DNA from: Alphaproteobacteria bacterium
Lineage (GTDB): Bacteria > Pseudomonadota > Alphaproteobacteria > Micropepsales > Micropepsaceae
Assembly: GCA_003451645.1 (NCBI GenBank)
Contig: DMER01000200.1
Location: 21,735-45,952 of the forward strand
Direction: 5' to 3'
DNA: 24,218 nucleotides
The position numbers were made by a program, and so were the translations under genes. The notes under the pieces are model-generated. The model saw nothing but the letters and a program-made list of their open reading frames with translations, did not search any database and was not told the origin of the DNA. Shown in pieces: positions 23,519-24,218 of the stretch. The number at the start of each line of letters is the position of its first letter. Positions within the stretch are counted from its first letter, which is position 1.

Positions 23519-24069
23519 ATTGGCGCTGGTATCTCGCGCAGGATTTCGATGCGGCCGCGCAATCCTTCTTCTAGCGGGATGAGCTGCAAGAGCCTGCGAT
23601 AGACAATCAGCGCCTCAGGAAAATTCTTCTGCCGCTCATAGTACTGACCGATTAGCGTGAGTGCATCGAAGTGGCGGCCTTCCAGGCGCAAACACTCCCG
23701 GAAATCTGCGAGCGCCTCATCATCGTCGCCCTGTGCGGCATAGATCATGCCGCGCTCGAAATGGGCTTGCGCAAACCGCGGTGCGACCTCGATGACGACA
23801 TCCAGGAGGCGGCGGGCAGCCTCCAGCTGCTGCCCCCGCGCGGCCTCCTGAGCGCGGTGCATCAGGAGATTGACCGAGTCCGATCCGGACTGCGCCCAGA
23901 TGCTATTGACTTGAGCCTTCAATGAAACGATCTCCGGCTCTAGCCGAGCCTGAAGCAGCTGCTGAAAAAGGCGGTCCAGCCGCGGATCGGCCTGATCGGC
24001 AGTGCAGGGATTGACGCCCGTCCCAAAGAAGACAAGAAGGGCTGCGAGAAGATTGGTGATGCGGTCCAT
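23515..24069 (-). CDS. Small exported TPR-repeat protein
   Basis: A 184-residue protein from the ATG at 24069: a short hydrophobic leader (MDRITNLLAALLVFFGTG), a Cys-containing join and then helical repeats. At least two TPR units are readable. They are AQAHFERGMIYAAQGDDDEALADFRECLRLEG and FDALTLIGQYYERQKNFPEALIVYRRLLQLIP, with a poorer one before them. TPRs bind partner proteins; no enzyme motif is seen. AAGAGG lies almost next to the ATG, too close for a good ribosome site, so an upstream start at 24132 is not excluded. It converges on pyk with stops overlapping. The partner is unknown; location outside the cytoplasm is inferred. Confidence 0.75.
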   Translation of the reverse strand: MDRITNLLAALLVFFGTGVNPCTADQADPRLDRLFQQLLQARLEPEIVSLKAQVNSIWAQSGSDSVNLLMHRAQEAARGQQLEAARRLLDVVIEVAPRFAQAHFERGMIYAAQGDDDEALADFRECLRLEGRHFDALTLIGQYYERQKNFPEALIVYRRLLQLIPLEEGLRGRIEILREIPAPI

Positions 24070-24116
24070 ACCTCTTAGTCTAGCCTCCGCATCGAAAAAG
24101 GGCAAAGCACGCGCGC

Positions 24117-24218
24117 ATGAAAAGGGCTCCAAAGGTTAGCCGCAGACAATGGCTGGCGGGGATGCTGGGCGCCCCCCTGATCCCAAGCGCGCGGGGAGGC
24201 GCAGGCAAACAGACCGCC
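24117..24218 (+). CDS. N-terminal fragment of a Tat-exported protein (cut by window edge)
   Basis: From an ATG at 24117 an open frame of 34 codons runs to the right edge. It begins with a basic n-region and a twin-arginine motif (SRRQWLAGMLGAPLIPSARG). The hydrophobic core and small residues before GGAGKQTA fit a Tat signal peptide. It lies divergent from the TPR gene with 47 bases between starts. AAAAAGGGC lies about 15 bases upstream, far for a ribosome site. The mature protein is outside the window, so no function can be given. Confidence 0.55.
   Translation, partial: MKRAPKVSRRQWLAGMLGAPLIPSARGGAGKQTA

Noticed and set aside
1..24218. tRNA, rRNA, CRISPR arrays, insertion sequences, integrases and attachment sites
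   Set aside because: Reading both strands, I found no regular spaced repeats, no transposase or integrase motifs and no cloverleaf-like structure in the gaps between genes.

Overview
The window looks like a chromosomal stretch of an alphaproteobacterium. The best marker is a GapR (DUF2312) gene, a family essentially confined to that class. The DUF1036/pyruvate kinase and N-formylglutamate amidohydrolase/DUF1244 genes, several Tat-exported proteins and a high G+C composition fit as well. The genus cannot be fixed from the sequence. Exported peptidases (M3, retropepsin-like, M48, S46) suggest an aquatic or soil organism that processes peptides in its envelope, but that is inference.

Layout. 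Positions 1-338 hold the end of a TauE/SafE-type membrane permease. It converges on a large autotransporter (390-3710, minus) across a strong intrinsic terminator. After a gene-free stretch of about 380 bases come a Tat-exported M3 zinc peptidase (4094-6217, plus) and a convergent two-lobed retropepsin-like aspartic protease (6251-7186, minus). Divergent from the protease, only 16 bases away, is a two-gene ATPase + HNH nuclease module (7203-9383, plus). It matches the PtuA/PtuB (Septu) anti-phage architecture and is the clearest accessory system here. It ends 4 bases from gapR (9388-9630, minus).

Further right, a minus-strand operon (13374 to 9768) encodes a CHASE2 membrane sensor without a cytoplasmic output domain, a small exported cysteine-containing protein and a BepA-like M48 metalloprotease. 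Next, two tandem paralogous c-type cytochromes (13985 to 13581 and 14406 to 14026, minus) lie divergent from an IorA/IorB-type molybdenum hydroxylase (14527-17183, plus). A perfect 20-base inverted repeat sits between them. The arrangement suggests that a periplasmic Mo-enzyme passes electrons to the cytochromes.

An unrecognised, visibly lower-GC gene (17287-18207) and an S46 dipeptidyl-peptidase with a DPP7-type S1 residue (18311-20434) follow. The right end holds N-formylglutamate amidohydrolase fused in one frame to DUF1244 (21514 to 20450, minus). The fusion retains an internal ATG and Shine-Dalgarno exactly where a free DUF1244 protein would start. Then come DUF1036 and pyruvate kinase (21625-23518, plus), a small TPR protein (24069 to 23515, minus) and the first 34 codons of a Tat-exported protein (24117 to the edge).

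No rRNA, tRNA, CRISPR array, transposase or integrase was seen. The points most worth following up are the Septu-like pair, the amidohydrolase/DUF1244 fusion with a retained internal start, the CHASE2-small protein-M48 operon, the palindrome between the cytochromes and the hydroxylase, and the low-GC orphan.
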